Positions 39,986 to 49,884 are shown, numbered from the stretch's first letter. The stretch: DNA of 53,790 bases from JBHELB01 sp041859045 (GCA_041859045.1 JBHELB010000044.1:1-53790), one strand, 5' to 3'. Numbers and translations: made by a program. Notes: generated from the letters alone by a model not told the origin.

Positions 39986-41137
39986 GTGCCTATACGCGTC
40001 ACCGTGCTCGGATCGACCGGTTCAATTGGTCGTAGCGCGATGGAAGTCATTCGGCGTTACCGCGATCGTTTTGAGGTCGTTGGGCTTGCCACGCATGCCA
40101 ACGTGGACCTGCTTTCCGAGCAGATCCGTGAATTTTCTCCGAAACATGTAGCTGTAGCGCAACCCGAAGCCGCCCGTGCACTGGCCAGCCGAGGGCTTGG
40201 CATCGATGTCATGGAAGGCTTGTCAGGGCTCGAAGCACTGGCCCAGGAACCGGTCGACGTCGTGTTGTGTGCGGTGGTGGGCGCTGCGGGGTTGCGGCCC
40301 GTGCTGGCGGCGATCGACGCCGGAAACCGCATCGCGTTGGCGAATAAAGAGCCTTTGGTGATGGCCGGACCGCTGATCATGGGCGCGGCGCACCGGCGCG
40401 GCGTTGCCGTTACCCCCGTGGACAGCGAGCATAACGCGATTTTTCAGTGTCTTCATGGTCACAAGAAGGAGGACGTGCATCGTATTCACCTGACTGCTTC
40501 GGGCGGGCCCTTCTATGGGCGTCCGCGCGCGTCTCTTGCCGACGTGACGCCCGAAGAAGCCGCGAAGCATCCGCGCTGGGACATGGGCGTGAAGATAAGC
40601 GTGGACTCCGCGACGTTGATGAACAAAGGACTCGAGGTGATCGAGGCGATGTGGCTGTTTGATGTGCCGCTGGAGAAGGTGCAGGTCATCATCCATCCGC
40701 AGAGCATCGTCCACAGCATGGTCGAATTCACCGACGGCAGTATCTTGGCCCATTTGGGGCTGACCGATATGAAGTTCCCCATTTTGTTCGCGCTGACCTG
40801 GCCGGAGCGGTATGAAACCCCGATGGGGCGGCTCGATCTCACCCGTATGCGCGAGTTGACCTTCGCGGCCCCCGACTTTACGGAGTTTCCCTGTCTTCAG
40901 TACGCGTTTGATGCCGCGCGCGCCGGCGGCACCGCGCCATCCATCCTCAATGCGGCGAATGAGGCGGCGGTTGCGGCCTTCTGCCAACACAGGATAGGAT
41001 TCTTGGATATTGCGAGCGTTGTCCATGATACTCTGGCAGCCTGCGCTTCGACGCAGGACGTGACGCTCGACTCGGTCATCGAGGCGGACGCTCAGGCGCG
41101 CCGCCAAGCAGAGACGCTGATAGCGGCTGTGCATTAG
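39986..41137 (+). CDS. dxr: 1-deoxy-D-xylulose 5-phosphate reductoisomerase
   Basis: A 383-residue Dxr. The NADPH-binding LGSTGSIGRSAMEVI, the metal/substrate site VDSEHNAIFQCLHG, TASGGPF and SVDSATLMNKGLEVIEA are all present. It is the second step of the methylerythritol phosphate isoprenoid pathway. It starts with GTG (AGGAG ten bases upstream). rseP follows 23 bases later, an arrangement conserved in many bacteria, though the usual frr-uppS-cdsA genes are not upstream here. Confidence 0.95.
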   Translation: MPIRVTVLGSTGSIGRSAMEVIRRYRDRFEVVGLATHANVDLLSEQIREFSPKHVAVAQPEAARALASRGLGIDVMEGLSGLEALAQEPVDVVLCAVVGAAGLRPVLAAIDAGNRIALANKEPLVMAGPLIMGAAHRRGVAVTPVDSEHNAIFQCLHGHKKEDVHRIHLTASGGPFYGRPRASLADVTPEEAAKHPRWDMGVKISVDSATLMNKGLEVIEAMWLFDVPLEKVQVIIHPQSIVHSMVEFTDGSILAHLGLTDMKFPILFALTWPERYETPMGRLDLTRMRELTFAAPDFTEFPCLQYAFDAARAGGTAPSILNAANEAAVAAFCQHRIGFLDIASVVHDTLAACASTQDVTLDSVIEADAQARRQAETLIAAVH

Positions 41138-41160
41138 GCGCAGCCAAGGAAGGATGATAC

Positions 41161-42876
41161 ATGGTTTTGTTTGATGTCCTGATTTTCCTGGTCGTTCTGG
41201 GACTGCTCATCTTCGTGCATGAGCTGGGCCATTTCCTGGCGGCCAAGAGCTGCGGGGTGTATTGCGACCGTTTCAGTCTAGGCATGCCGCCTCGGATTTG
41301 GGGCATCCGCTGGGGGGAGACAGACTACTGCATTGGGGCGCTTCCCATAGGCGGTTACGTCAAGATGGCCGGGCAGGAAGACTCGCCGCTTTCTGATGAA
41401 CAGCGCCAGCAGGAATATGGCCACGTATCCCCGTCGCGTTGGTACAACAATAGGCCCGTTTGGCAGCGCACGATCATCATCGCTGCCGGACCACTGATGA
41501 ACCTCGTGTTGGGGGTCATTCTCTACGGCGTGGTGGCGGCGCTCGGCGAGTATGTGGCGGAGACGAAGGTAGACAACCGCATTGGCTATATCGAGCCGGA
41601 CGGTTCCGCCGCAACAGCCCCGCTCTATCTTTTCAAGCAGCCCGGTGTGCTTCCCGATACGTCGGCTTCGCCTGATGCCACGGGATGGCAGACGGGCGAC
41701 CGGATCGTTTCGATAGACGACTACCGCGTGACCAACATCTCGGATGTTGCCATGAACGCGATTCTGGGCGGCGGGAAGACGCTTAATGTGGTGATAGAGC
41801 GCACGACTCCGGACGGAGCCGTCGCGCGTTATCTTTCCCCTGCCGAACCGAAGGTGCTTCCCGATGACCCGGAAAAACGCCCTCGGTTTGGCGTTGCGCC
41901 GTTCAACACGGCCCTCGTGAGTCGCGTTCAGCCCGGTCTTCCGGCCGAGACCAGTGGTCTGCTCAAGGACGATATCATCGAAGCGCTGGACGGACGGCCT
42001 ATCGACTCCGAAACGTTTAGCCGCTTTATCGAAACCGCCACAGATGGACGCCCGCTTAACCTGACCGTTCTGCGAGGCGGAGAGAGAGTAACAATTTCCC
42101 TTGTTCCCAAGACCGTGGGGCGAATCAAGGGGATTCACTTCTCGCCGTATTTAGAGGACGAGGTCGCCAAAAATTCTGGCGCGCCGCTTCGTGTTGCGTT
42201 TGTGGATCGAAAGCAGGCGAATGCGGATTGTCCCCTGAAGTCCAAAGACATTATCAAGAAAGTGAATGGAGAACCCGCCACCCCTGCCTTGCTTCAGCAG
42301 TTTGAGCGCGACCACCCCGGCGGAACGGTCCAACTCGAAGTGCTTCGTCCCAAACTCCTGTTTGGACTTGTTCGGAAAGAGAGTACGTTTGCGGCAACGA
42401 TTCCCATTGCTTCGGCGAGCGCCATCGGAGTTGAATGGGGCGAAAAAATGGTCTTTCACCGCGTGCCGGCGGCAGAGGTCGTTCCCGAGGCGTTTCGACG
42501 CGGGTACGGCGCGCTGGATGCCACCGTTCGGACCCTTAGTCGTCTAATCGGCGGACATCTCAGTCCCAAGGACCTTGGCGGGCCGGTGCTGATTTATCAG
42601 ATTACGACTCAGGCGGCGCGCCTGGGGTATTCGTGGCTGTTGGAGATTACCGCGTTCATCAGCATCAATCTCTGTGTCTTCAATCTGCTGCCGCTGCCCG
42701 TGCTTGACGGCGGACAGCTTGTGTTTCTGTTGATTGAGAAGGTTTCGCGGCGGCCTGTGAGCCTACGCATACAGGAGCGCGTCCAACAGGTGGGACTTGT
42801 CTTGATTGTATCCTTGATACTCTTTGTTACCTACAACGACATCATGCGGTTGGTGAGAAACTGGCTTCCGGAATAA
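41161..42876 (+). CDS. rseP: RseP-family site-2 intramembrane metalloprotease
   Basis: A 571-residue zinc protease of the inner membrane. HELGHF at residues 20-25 gives the zinc ligands in the first membrane helix and NLLPLPVLDGGQ the C-terminal ligand. Between them are PDZ-like repeats (VQPGLPAETSGLLKDDIIEA). It cleaves transmembrane anti-sigma factors in the envelope stress response and clears signal peptides. It is longer than E. coli RseP (450), with an expanded periplasmic region of two to three PDZ modules. Confidence 0.93.
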   Translation: MVLFDVLIFLVVLGLLIFVHELGHFLAAKSCGVYCDRFSLGMPPRIWGIRWGETDYCIGALPIGGYVKMAGQEDSPLSDEQRQQEYGHVSPSRWYNNRPVWQRTIIIAAGPLMNLVLGVILYGVVAALGEYVAETKVDNRIGYIEPDGSAATAPLYLFKQPGVLPDTSASPDATGWQTGDRIVSIDDYRVTNISDVAMNAILGGGKTLNVVIERTTPDGAVARYLSPAEPKVLPDDPEKRPRFGVAPFNTALVSRVQPGLPAETSGLLKDDIIEALDGRPIDSETFSRFIETATDGRPLNLTVLRGGERVTISLVPKTVGRIKGIHFSPYLEDEVAKNSGAPLRVAFVDRKQANADCPLKSKDIIKKVNGEPATPALLQQFERDHPGGTVQLEVLRPKLLFGLVRKESTFAATIPIASASAIGVEWGEKMVFHRVPAAEVVPEAFRRGYGALDATVRTLSRLIGGHLSPKDLGGPVLIYQITTQAARLGYSWLLEITAFISINLCVFNLLPLPVLDGGQLVFLLIEKVSRRPVSLRIQERVQQVGLVLIVSLILFVTYNDIMRLVRNWLPE

Positions 42877-42906
42877 TCCGGTGAATGTGTAGAGGAGAGT
42901 GACGAA

Positions 42907-44211
42907 ATGAGTGGAATTACCTGTAAATTCGGTGGAACCTCGTTGGCGAACGCGGACTGTTTCCGGCAAGTCGCTTCGATTGTTCGCGCGAATCCCGAAC
43001 GGCGTTTTGTAGTGCCCTCCGCCCCTGGGAAACGGACGCCGGATGACAAAAAGATTACCGACCTGCTCTACGCCTGGCACAACCTGAACAAGGAAGGCCT
43101 CGATCCCGCGCAGCCTCGCGAACTGATCAAACAGCGATTTCGCGACATTGCCAAGGAGTTGGGGATCGAATTCGATGTCGCCACGCACATCGCCCACATC
43201 GAAAAGGAAGGCCTTCAGCACAGCGAGGCCGACTATATGGCCTCACGCGGCGAGTATCTCAGTGGCCTGCTGCTTTCCGCGTTCTTGGATGCAACGTTTA
43301 TCGATCCGGCGCTCTACGTAAAGTTTGACGACGAAGGCAATCTCGACCCGGTCAGCTACGATTTGCTCGGGGCGAAACTCACCGGCCCCGGTCTCTATGT
43401 CATTCCCGGTTTCTACGGTTCGATGCCCGATGGCCGCGTGAAGACTTTCTCGCGCGGTGGCAGCGACGTGACCGGCGCGATCGTGGCGCGCGCGTCGAAG
43501 TCGGTGCTTTACGAAAACTGGACGGACGTCTCTGGGTTTATGATGGCCGATCCGCGTGTAGTGCCGAATGCGGCGCATATTGACGAGATCACGTATCGCG
43601 AGCTTCGCGAGTTGTCGTACATGGGCGCGAGCGTACTGCACGATGAGGCGATCTTTCCCGTGCGCGAGCCGGGGATTCCCATCAACATCCGCAACACGCA
43701 CCGGCCCGAGGATAAGGGCACGTTGATCGTTCCCGAGCGCGCCGCCACGCACCCGGTCGTGGGGATTGCGGGCCGCAAAGGCTTTACGATGATCAACATC
43801 GAAAAGGCGTTGATGAACAAGGAGCGCGGATTTGGCCGCCGGGTGCTCTCGGTTCTCGAGGAACACGGCGTCAGCTTCGAGCACATGCCCACGGGCATCG
43901 ACACGATATCGCTCATCGTTAAAGACGAAGAGCTTGCGAACCATGGCCAGGCGGTTATCAAAGGCATCGAGAAGGCCTGTGACCCGGATCGCATCGCCCT
44001 GGCGCCGGGGCTGGCGATTATCGCTACCGTAGGCCAGGGCATGGCCGGACACATCGGTGTGGCCGCGCGTTTGTGCAATGCACTGGCGGACGCCAAGGTG
44101 AATCTGCGCGTTATCGATCAGGGGTCTTCGGAGAATAACATCATCGTGGGCGTTGAGGAGCAGGACCTCGAGAAGACCGTACGCGCGATCTACGAGGCCT
44201 TCAAGCCGTAA
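42907..44211 (+). CDS. lysC: Aspartate kinase
   Basis: A 434-residue monofunctional aspartokinase. The N-terminal KFGGTSLANAD and FSRGGSDVTGAIVARA are the catalytic motifs; the C-terminal third carries two ACT domains (from about residue 300; MINIEKALMNKERGF and IATVGQGMAGHIG) for feedback control by lysine or threonine. It supplies aspartyl phosphate for lysine, diaminopimelate, threonine and methionine. A good GAGGAG lies upstream and a terminator follows. Confidence 0.95.
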   Translation: MSGITCKFGGTSLANADCFRQVASIVRANPERRFVVPSAPGKRTPDDKKITDLLYAWHNLNKEGLDPAQPRELIKQRFRDIAKELGIEFDVATHIAHIEKEGLQHSEADYMASRGEYLSGLLLSAFLDATFIDPALYVKFDDEGNLDPVSYDLLGAKLTGPGLYVIPGFYGSMPDGRVKTFSRGGSDVTGAIVARASKSVLYENWTDVSGFMMADPRVVPNAAHIDEITYRELRELSYMGASVLHDEAIFPVREPGIPINIRNTHRPEDKGTLIVPERAATHPVVGIAGRKGFTMINIEKALMNKERGFGRRVLSVLEEHGVSFEHMPTGIDTISLIVKDEELANHGQAVIKGIEKACDPDRIALAPGLAIIATVGQGMAGHIGVAARLCNALADAKVNLRVIDQGSSENNIIVGVEEQDLEKTVRAIYEAFKP

Positions 44212-44224
44212 ATCTGTCTACACG

Positions 44225-44261
44225 CCGGGGCGTCTCGATGGGGCGCCCCGGTCCCCTTTTT
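44225..44261 (+). terminator. Rho-independent terminator after lysC
   Basis: An eight-base perfect stem CCGGGGCG (44225-44232)/CGCCCCGG (44244-44251) with an 11-base loop, followed by TCCCCTTTTT. It begins 14 bases after the lysC stop. Confidence 0.8.
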
Positions 44262-44294
44262 ACGTGGAGTTTCAGCCTAGGAGTTCGCGCCGAT

Positions 44295-45764
44295 ATGCGT
44301 CGCACCAAGATTCTCTGCACCATCGGCCCTCGCTCGAACGATGCCGACACCATCCGGCGTATGCTGGAGGCCGGGATGGACGCCGCGCGCCTGAATTTTT
44401 CACACGGCGATCACGCTTCTCATGAAGCAGTCTATCGGCTGCTGCGTGAAACGGCGAAAGAAGCCGGAATGCCGCTCGCGATTTTGATGGACCTTCAGGG
44501 ACCGAAGATTCGCACCGGTGCGCTGGCCTCGGGAAGAGAGGTCCTTGAGGACGGTGCGGCGTTTTGTATCACCGCGCGAGATGTTCCGGGCAATGCGCGC
44601 GAGGTCTCGACGTGTTACAAGGCCCTGTCGCAAGACGTTCGCGCGGGTGATCGTATTTTGCTCGCGGATGGCACCCTAGAATTGCGCGTCGAGCGTGTCG
44701 ACGGGCCCGATGTCCACTGCCGCGTCAGCCATGGCGGACCTCTCGGGCCGCACAAAGGTATCAATCTTCCCGGTGTCGCGGTTAGCGCGCCAGCACTTAC
44801 GGACAAAGATATCGAGGACTTGCGTTTTGGATTGCGCCTCGGCGTGGACTATGTGGCGCTGTCGTTTGTGCGGCGTCCCGAAGACTTGTCGCGCGCGCGG
44901 GACGTCATGTGCGAGGAAGGGCGACACGTGCCGCTGGTCGCGAAGATCGAACGCCCCGAGGCGCTCGATTCGTTGGATGAGATCATTGCCTTGGCCGACG
45001 GCGTGATGGTGGCCCGGGGCGATCTTGGCGTGGAGCTTCCGCTGGAGGAAGTGCCGCAGATGCAGAAGGACATTATTCGCCGCTGCAATGCGCGTGGCGT
45101 TCCTGTGATCACGGCCACGCAGATGCTTGAGTCGATGATGACGAATGCGCGCCCCACGCGTGCCGAGGCCGCCGATATCGCGAACGCAATTCACGATGGC
45201 ACAGATGCGGTCATGCTCTCAGGGGAAACGGCCAATGGCGCTTTTCCCGTGCTCGCGGTCGAGACGATGGCGTCCATCGCCGAGCGTACGGACGCGGTCC
45301 TTGCCGAAAAGGCTGCCCGCTGCCGAGCGCACATCGATAACGCGAGTCATGTCTGGACCGGCTGCCACGCGATTGGTTCCGCCGTACAGCGTCTGGCCGA
45401 TACGCTCCCCCTTCGGCGCATCGTTGTGTTCACGCAAACCGGCCACAGTGCCCGTACCGTCGCACGCTTCCGGCCCACCGCGCCGATCACCGCGCTTACG
45501 CTTAGCGAGTCTACCCAGCGTCGTTGCGCGCTCTACTGGGGAGTCGAGGCGGCGCGCACGGTTGAGTTGAACGACCCGGCGCGCCTGCCCTCTGTGGTGG
45601 ACGACGTGCTGATACCCCTAGGACTGGCCGCGCCGGGCGATGCAGTGCTCGTGGTGGCGGGAATGCCCCTCGCCGTGGGGGGGCGCACAAATTTTCTCTA
45701 CCTGCACGAGGTGGCCTCCCAACCGCAAGGCTCAAGCCGTGACGAAGCCTCGAGTATGGTTTAA
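44295..45764 (+). CDS. pyk: Pyruvate kinase
   Basis: A 489-residue pyruvate kinase. RTKILCTIGPRSND, the barrel motifs MDLQGPKIRTG and AKIERPEAL, VARGDLGVELP, and ATQMLESM lead to the C-terminal allosteric domain. It makes pyruvate and ATP from PEP, the same PEP that enzyme I uses. The start at 44295 follows AGGAG; an earlier frame would begin inside the lysC terminator. The methyltransferase gene overlaps its last 26 bases. Confidence 0.95.
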   Translation: MRRTKILCTIGPRSNDADTIRRMLEAGMDAARLNFSHGDHASHEAVYRLLRETAKEAGMPLAILMDLQGPKIRTGALASGREVLEDGAAFCITARDVPGNAREVSTCYKALSQDVRAGDRILLADGTLELRVERVDGPDVHCRVSHGGPLGPHKGINLPGVAVSAPALTDKDIEDLRFGLRLGVDYVALSFVRRPEDLSRARDVMCEEGRHVPLVAKIERPEALDSLDEIIALADGVMVARGDLGVELPLEEVPQMQKDIIRRCNARGVPVITATQMLESMMTNARPTRAEAADIANAIHDGTDAVMLSGETANGAFPVLAVETMASIAERTDAVLAEKAARCRAHIDNASHVWTGCHAIGSAVQRLADTLPLRRIVVFTQTGHSARTVARFRPTAPITALTLSESTQRRCALYWGVEAARTVELNDPARLPSVVDDVLIPLGLAAPGDAVLVVAGMPLAVGGRTNFLYLHEVASQPQGSSRDEASSMV

Positions 45765-46479
45765 GGACGCCTTCGGGGCGTTGTATCCCATCCTCTACGC
45801 GCATCGCACGGTTGAGCGCGCCGGGCCAGAGGCAAAGTTCGCCGCGGCTGCGCTCAATCTCTCGCCCCAGGATACATTGCTCGATCTGTGTTGCGGCGGC
45901 GGCCGCCATCTGAAACACCTCGCGCCGCTCGTCGGTTTGGCGGTGGGACTAGACTACTCCCCCGACTTGTTAGCAATGGCGCGAATGCTGCTCCCTGGCG
46001 AACGTTTCGTGCGAGGCGATATGCGCGCGATACCGTTTGAAAATGTGTTTGATGTCGTCACGAATTTTTTCACAAGTTTCGGCTATTTTGAGCAAGAAGA
46101 AGAAAATTTGGCCACGGCGCGCGGCATCGCCCGTGCATTAAAGCCTGGTGGACGTTTCCTGATTGATCACATGAATGCGCTACGTGTCGAGCGAAATCTT
46201 TTGCGGCGTAATGTGCGTACCGCGCAGGGATTTGAGATCCACGAACGGCGTTGGATCGACGAAGCGCGGCGAGTGCACAAAGGGGCGTGCGTGTATCGCG
46301 AGGGCGCGCCCGTGTACCATTTCGAGGAGTCCGTGCGTCTCTACACTGAAGACGAGATCCGCGATCTTCTCTACCGGGCGGGCCTCGTGGTGGAAAAGGT
46401 TTTCGGGGAACTTGATGGGAAACCTTTTTCCTCGGAGTCAACGCGCATGGTTGTGATCGGACGAAAGGCGGCGGTATGA
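45739..46479 (+). CDS. SAM-dependent methyltransferase coupled to bshC
   Basis: A 246-residue Class I methyltransferase: motif I LLDLCCGGGRHLKHLA, an acidic SAM loop GLDYSPDLL, GDMRAIPF and FFTSFGYF in the core, and a C-terminal extension (VYHFEESVRLYTEDEI) typical of small-molecule enzymes. The GTG at 45739 (AAGG eight bases upstream) is inside the end of pyk. Its stop overlaps the bshC start (ATGA at 46476-46479), so it is the first member of the bacillithiol operon. An attractive role is N-methylation of bacillithiol, as known for green sulfur bacteria; that is inference from position. Confidence 0.82.
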   Translation: MTKPRVWFKDAFGALYPILYAHRTVERAGPEAKFAAAALNLSPQDTLLDLCCGGGRHLKHLAPLVGLAVGLDYSPDLLAMARMLLPGERFVRGDMRAIPFENVFDVVTNFFTSFGYFEQEEENLATARGIARALKPGGRFLIDHMNALRVERNLLRRNVRTAQGFEIHERRWIDEARRVHKGACVYREGAPVYHFEESVRLYTEDEIRDLLYRAGLVVEKVFGELDGKPFSSESTRMVVIGRKAAV

Positions 46480-48020
46480 GCGAGCTTGGGGCCGATTATT
46501 TGAGCGGTCGATCGGAATTGGCGGCCTTCTACGGTGCGTCGCCGCAGGCGGCATTCGAATGCCCTCCCGCGCGTCCCTGGGCTCCTGGGGTAGCCGAATC
46601 GGTTCGTGAGTTTAGTGCGCGAATCGGCGTTTCAACAAAGGTTGCCGGCATCGAAGCCGCCGTACTTACCGGGCATCAGCCTTGTCTTCTGGCCGGGCCT
46701 CTGTTCACTGTCTACAAGGCGGCAACGGCGGTTCGCCTTGCACGTCTATTGCGTGAACGGCACGGCGTGGCGTGTGTTCCCGTGTTTTGGGTCGCGGGAG
46801 ACGATCACGATTTCCATGAACTCAGCCAAGTCCATCTGCTTACTCAACGCGACGAACCGCTTGAACTCGCTTATCGTCCCAGCGCGGACGTGCGTGAGCG
46901 TCCCATGTATCATGTACCTCTTGAAGCCTCGTTGCATGATCTGATCGATCTTGCGGCAGGCTCGGCGCGCGGGTCGGAATTTCGCGCGGAAGTCGCCGCA
47001 TTCCTCCATGAGTCTCTCGATGCATCGGCGCATTTCTCGGAATGGTCGGCGCGCATTTTGGCCAAACTTTTCGAGTCGAGCGAACTCGCTTTTTTTGATC
47101 CGAGCGAACCCCGCGCCCGCAATGCGTCGGTTCCCATCATCGCCAGAGCGATCCAAGCGCCACTCGTGACAACGGAACGCCTTATGGCCACGGGAACCGC
47201 ACTGAGTCAGCTCGGCTATACACCGTCCATTCAGCGTGGAGGCCGGGAATGCGCTTTTTTTCTTGAGCTGGACGGCCGTCGCGCGCGGGTCCTATACGAA
47301 GATGGCCGTTTTCACGCGCCGGGACACGGGAAGAGTTGGACCGAGTCCGAGCTTCTGGCATTGCTCGAGGCCGAGCCGGGCCGTTTTAGTCCCAACGTTG
47401 CCTTGAGGCCTATCCTGCAGCAACACCTATTTCCCGTTGCCGCTTACATCGGCGGCCCCGGGGAAATCGCATACTGGGCGCAGTTGCGAGGCGTTTTTGA
47501 AGCGTTTCAGCTTTCCATGCCTCCCCTCCTGCCGTGCGCGCGCGCGGTGCTCACCACCCCAAAGTGGCGGAAGCTTCTGCGGGAGAGTGGTCTGTCGTAT
47601 GCGGATTTGACCCTTCCCAGTGACGCGCTGCTCGAGCTTGCCTTACGCAACACCGCGAGTGAGAGCATGGCGGATATAGCGGACGCTCAGCGTCGAGTAG
47701 AGACGGCTGCGCGTGAGCTTGCCGCGCGTGTGGCGTTCCAAGGCGGCCCGGCGGCCGGACTTGCTGAGACGTTTGAGGGCGGCGTTTTGACTCAGCTAGA
47801 GCGCCTCGAGCGGGGCCTGCTGCGGGCCGATGCCGCGCGCCTCGATACTGCGCGCGCACGGGTGTCGCGGTTGGGCAACGTCTTTGCACCCCTCCGCAAA
47901 CCCCAGGAGCGGGTATATTCTGTGTTCTCGTTTTTGTTTCAGTACGGCTGGGGACTTGTGCCGCGCATTGTGGACGCCCTGGACATTGCGTCGTTTGAAC
48001 TGAACGAGGTGGAATTGTGA
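46476..48020 (+). CDS. bshC: Bacillithiol biosynthesis cysteine-adding enzyme BshC
   Basis: A 514-residue BshC (Bacillus protein 539). The family motifs LTGHQPCLLAGPLFTVYK and PVFWVAGDDHDFHE lie in the first third, with a predicted C-terminal coiled coil. It is assigned the last step, joining cysteine to GlcN-malate. It overlaps the methyltransferase by four bases and the bshB1 start by four (GTGA), so three genes are translationally linked. CysK, which makes the cysteine, is encoded at 10.6 kb. Confidence 0.95.
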   Translation: MSELGADYLSGRSELAAFYGASPQAAFECPPARPWAPGVAESVREFSARIGVSTKVAGIEAAVLTGHQPCLLAGPLFTVYKAATAVRLARLLRERHGVACVPVFWVAGDDHDFHELSQVHLLTQRDEPLELAYRPSADVRERPMYHVPLEASLHDLIDLAAGSARGSEFRAEVAAFLHESLDASAHFSEWSARILAKLFESSELAFFDPSEPRARNASVPIIARAIQAPLVTTERLMATGTALSQLGYTPSIQRGGRECAFFLELDGRRARVLYEDGRFHAPGHGKSWTESELLALLEAEPGRFSPNVALRPILQQHLFPVAAYIGGPGEIAYWAQLRGVFEAFQLSMPPLLPCARAVLTTPKWRKLLRESGLSYADLTLPSDALLELALRNTASESMADIADAQRRVETAARELAARVAFQGGPAAGLAETFEGGVLTQLERLERGLLRADAARLDTARARVSRLGNVFAPLRKPQERVYSVFSFLFQYGWGLVPRIVDALDIASFELNEVEL

Positions 48021-48721
48021 CAGTCGATCTACTGGCAGTCGGAGCCCATCCCGACGATGTCGAGATCGGCATCGGGGGACTGTTGCACAAGCTCGCGGCA
48101 CGCGGTATGCGCGTGGGTATTCTCGACCTCACCCGTGGGGAGATGGGGACGCGCGGTACCGTGGAGGAACGGCAGGCGGAAGGTGAGGAAGCGGCCAAAC
48201 GCTTGGGCGCCGTCCTGCGCGTTTGCGCGGAACTGCCTGATGCTGGACTGGCCAACACGGCGGAGCAGCAGCGAGTGATCGCGCCTATTCTACGTCGCTT
48301 GCGGCCGCGGACACTTTTCTTCCCGATGCGAGACGACCGTCATCCCGACCACGAGGCGGCGCACTTTCTGGTACGCGACGCGAACTTTATGGCAGGCCTG
48401 GCGCGGCTCGACGTATCTGGCGAACCGCATCGCGCCCGGACAGTCTATTCATTTCATCCCTACCTGGAATCCGCGATGCCGCCCCTTGTGGTGGATATTT
48501 CGGAACACTTTGAAGCGAAACTCGAAGCGCTGCGGGCGCACGCGTCGCAGTTTTTTAATCCAACCTATCCCGGGCCGCAGACGTATATCTCCAGCGAGGC
48601 GTTTTGGGACAGCATTCGTACGCGTGCCGCGTACTGGGGATCGCGCATTAACGTTGCTTATGGCGAGGCCCTCTACGGACCGCAACCCCTCGGGCTGGAC
48701 CTTCCGCCCGGTTTGGAGTAG
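48017..48721 (+). CDS. bshB1: Bacillithiol biosynthesis deacetylase BshB1
   Basis: A 234-residue zinc-dependent LmbE/PIG-L deacetylase, close to Bacillus BshB1 (about 236). The zinc motif AHPDD is at residues 10-14, with MRDDRHPDHEAAH in the second half. It removes acetate from GlcNAc-malate. It begins at GTG overlapping the bshC stop. Confidence 0.95.
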   Translation: MTVDLLAVGAHPDDVEIGIGGLLHKLAARGMRVGILDLTRGEMGTRGTVEERQAEGEEAAKRLGAVLRVCAELPDAGLANTAEQQRVIAPILRRLRPRTLFFPMRDDRHPDHEAAHFLVRDANFMAGLARLDVSGEPHRARTVYSFHPYLESAMPPLVVDISEHFEAKLEALRAHASQFFNPTYPGPQTYISSEAFWDSIRTRAAYWGSRINVAYGEALYGPQPLGLDLPPGLE

Positions 48722-48724
48722 CCC

Positions 48725-49858
48725 ATGCGAATTGGCGTTACTTGTCTTCCTACGGCTGGCGGAAGTGGCATTTTAGCCACTGAACTTGGTCTTGCGATGG
48801 CTGAGCGTGGTCACTTTGTGCACTTTGTCAGCTACGAGCCGCTGTTTCGCACGCGCTGTTTCCACGAGCGCATCACGTGCCACACCGTTGATCTCACGGC
48901 CTATCCACAGTTTCGCCATCCCCCCCACACCCTCGCGCTCGCTACGAAGATCGCCGATGTCACCGACGAACAGGACATCCAACTCTGGCATGCGCACTAC
49001 GCAATCCCTTTCGCCGCCTGCGTACTTCAGGCGCGCGATATGCTCCCTCCTTCCAGGCGTTTTAAGGTGGTGACCACGCTTCACGGAACAGACATTACTC
49101 TTGTGGGCGTGGATCCCTCGTTCACACGGGTGACACGCTACGCGATGCAAAGCAGCGATGCGGTCACCGCGGTCTCGAATTGGCTCGCGGAAGAGACGCA
49201 TCGCGAATTCGCGCTCGACAAACCCATCCATACCATTTACAACTTCTTTAACGAGGAACGATTCGGCGTTGAGCGGCTCGACCGCAAAATGCTCGCCGAG
49301 CCCGACGAGAAGATCGTTATGCACATCTCGAACTTCCGGCCTGTGAAGCGAGTGACGGATGTGGTGCGCGTGTTCAAGCGAATAGCGGATCGCGTTCCTG
49401 CGCGCCTAATCATGGTGGGCGACGGTCCCGAGCGCACGATGGCCGTGGGAGTCGCGCGGCAACTCGGAATTTCAGATCGCGTCCGTTTCCTGGGCAACTT
49501 TCAAAGCGTTGAAAGCATCCTGCCGCTTTCGGACCTCATCTTTCAGCCCAGCGAGCACGAAAGCTTCGGGCTTGTACCTCTTGAAGCAATGGTCGCGGGG
49601 GTTCCGGTGATCGCTACGGCCAGCGGCGGCGTGTGCGAGGTCGTTGAGCATGGCGTTACGGGATATCTATGCGAGGTGGGCGACATCGAGGCAATGGCGC
49701 AGTACGCGATCGCGATTCTGACCGTGCCCGACCTCTCGCGGGAGCTGGCCCGTCACGGGCGCGAACGCGCTCTGCGGCTTTTCGCGCGCGAACCTATTGT
49801 TACTCAGTACGAAGAGCTTTACCAAAGCCTCATCAACACCGCCGACTGGACGATCTGA
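48725..49858 (+). CDS. bshA: N-acetyl-alpha-D-glucosaminyl L-malate synthase BshA
   Basis: A 377-residue GT4 glycosyltransferase, the same length as Bacillus BshA. Features: CLPTAGGSGILATELG at the N-terminus, WHAHYAIPFA, TLHGTDITLVG, ISNFRPVKRV, and the nucleotide-sugar E-x7-E region HESFGLVPLEAM. It transfers GlcNAc from UDP-GlcNAc to malate, the first step of bacillithiol synthesis, yet is encoded last. It starts three bases after the bshB1 stop. Confidence 0.96.
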   Translation: MRIGVTCLPTAGGSGILATELGLAMAERGHFVHFVSYEPLFRTRCFHERITCHTVDLTAYPQFRHPPHTLALATKIADVTDEQDIQLWHAHYAIPFAACVLQARDMLPPSRRFKVVTTLHGTDITLVGVDPSFTRVTRYAMQSSDAVTAVSNWLAEETHREFALDKPIHTIYNFFNEERFGVERLDRKMLAEPDEKIVMHISNFRPVKRVTDVVRVFKRIADRVPARLIMVGDGPERTMAVGVARQLGISDRVRFLGNFQSVESILPLSDLIFQPSEHESFGLVPLEAMVAGVPVIATASGGVCEVVEHGVTGYLCEVGDIEAMAQYAIAILTVPDLSRELARHGRERALRLFAREPIVTQYEELYQSLINTADWTI

Positions 49859-49884
49859 CATATAGAAGAGTGAAAGGACTTTTC

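Noticed and set aside
40223..41134. 303-codon minus-strand frame opposite dxr
   Set aside because: Antisense shadow of a well-conserved gene; its Arg/His-rich composition is typical of reversed GC-rich coding sequence.
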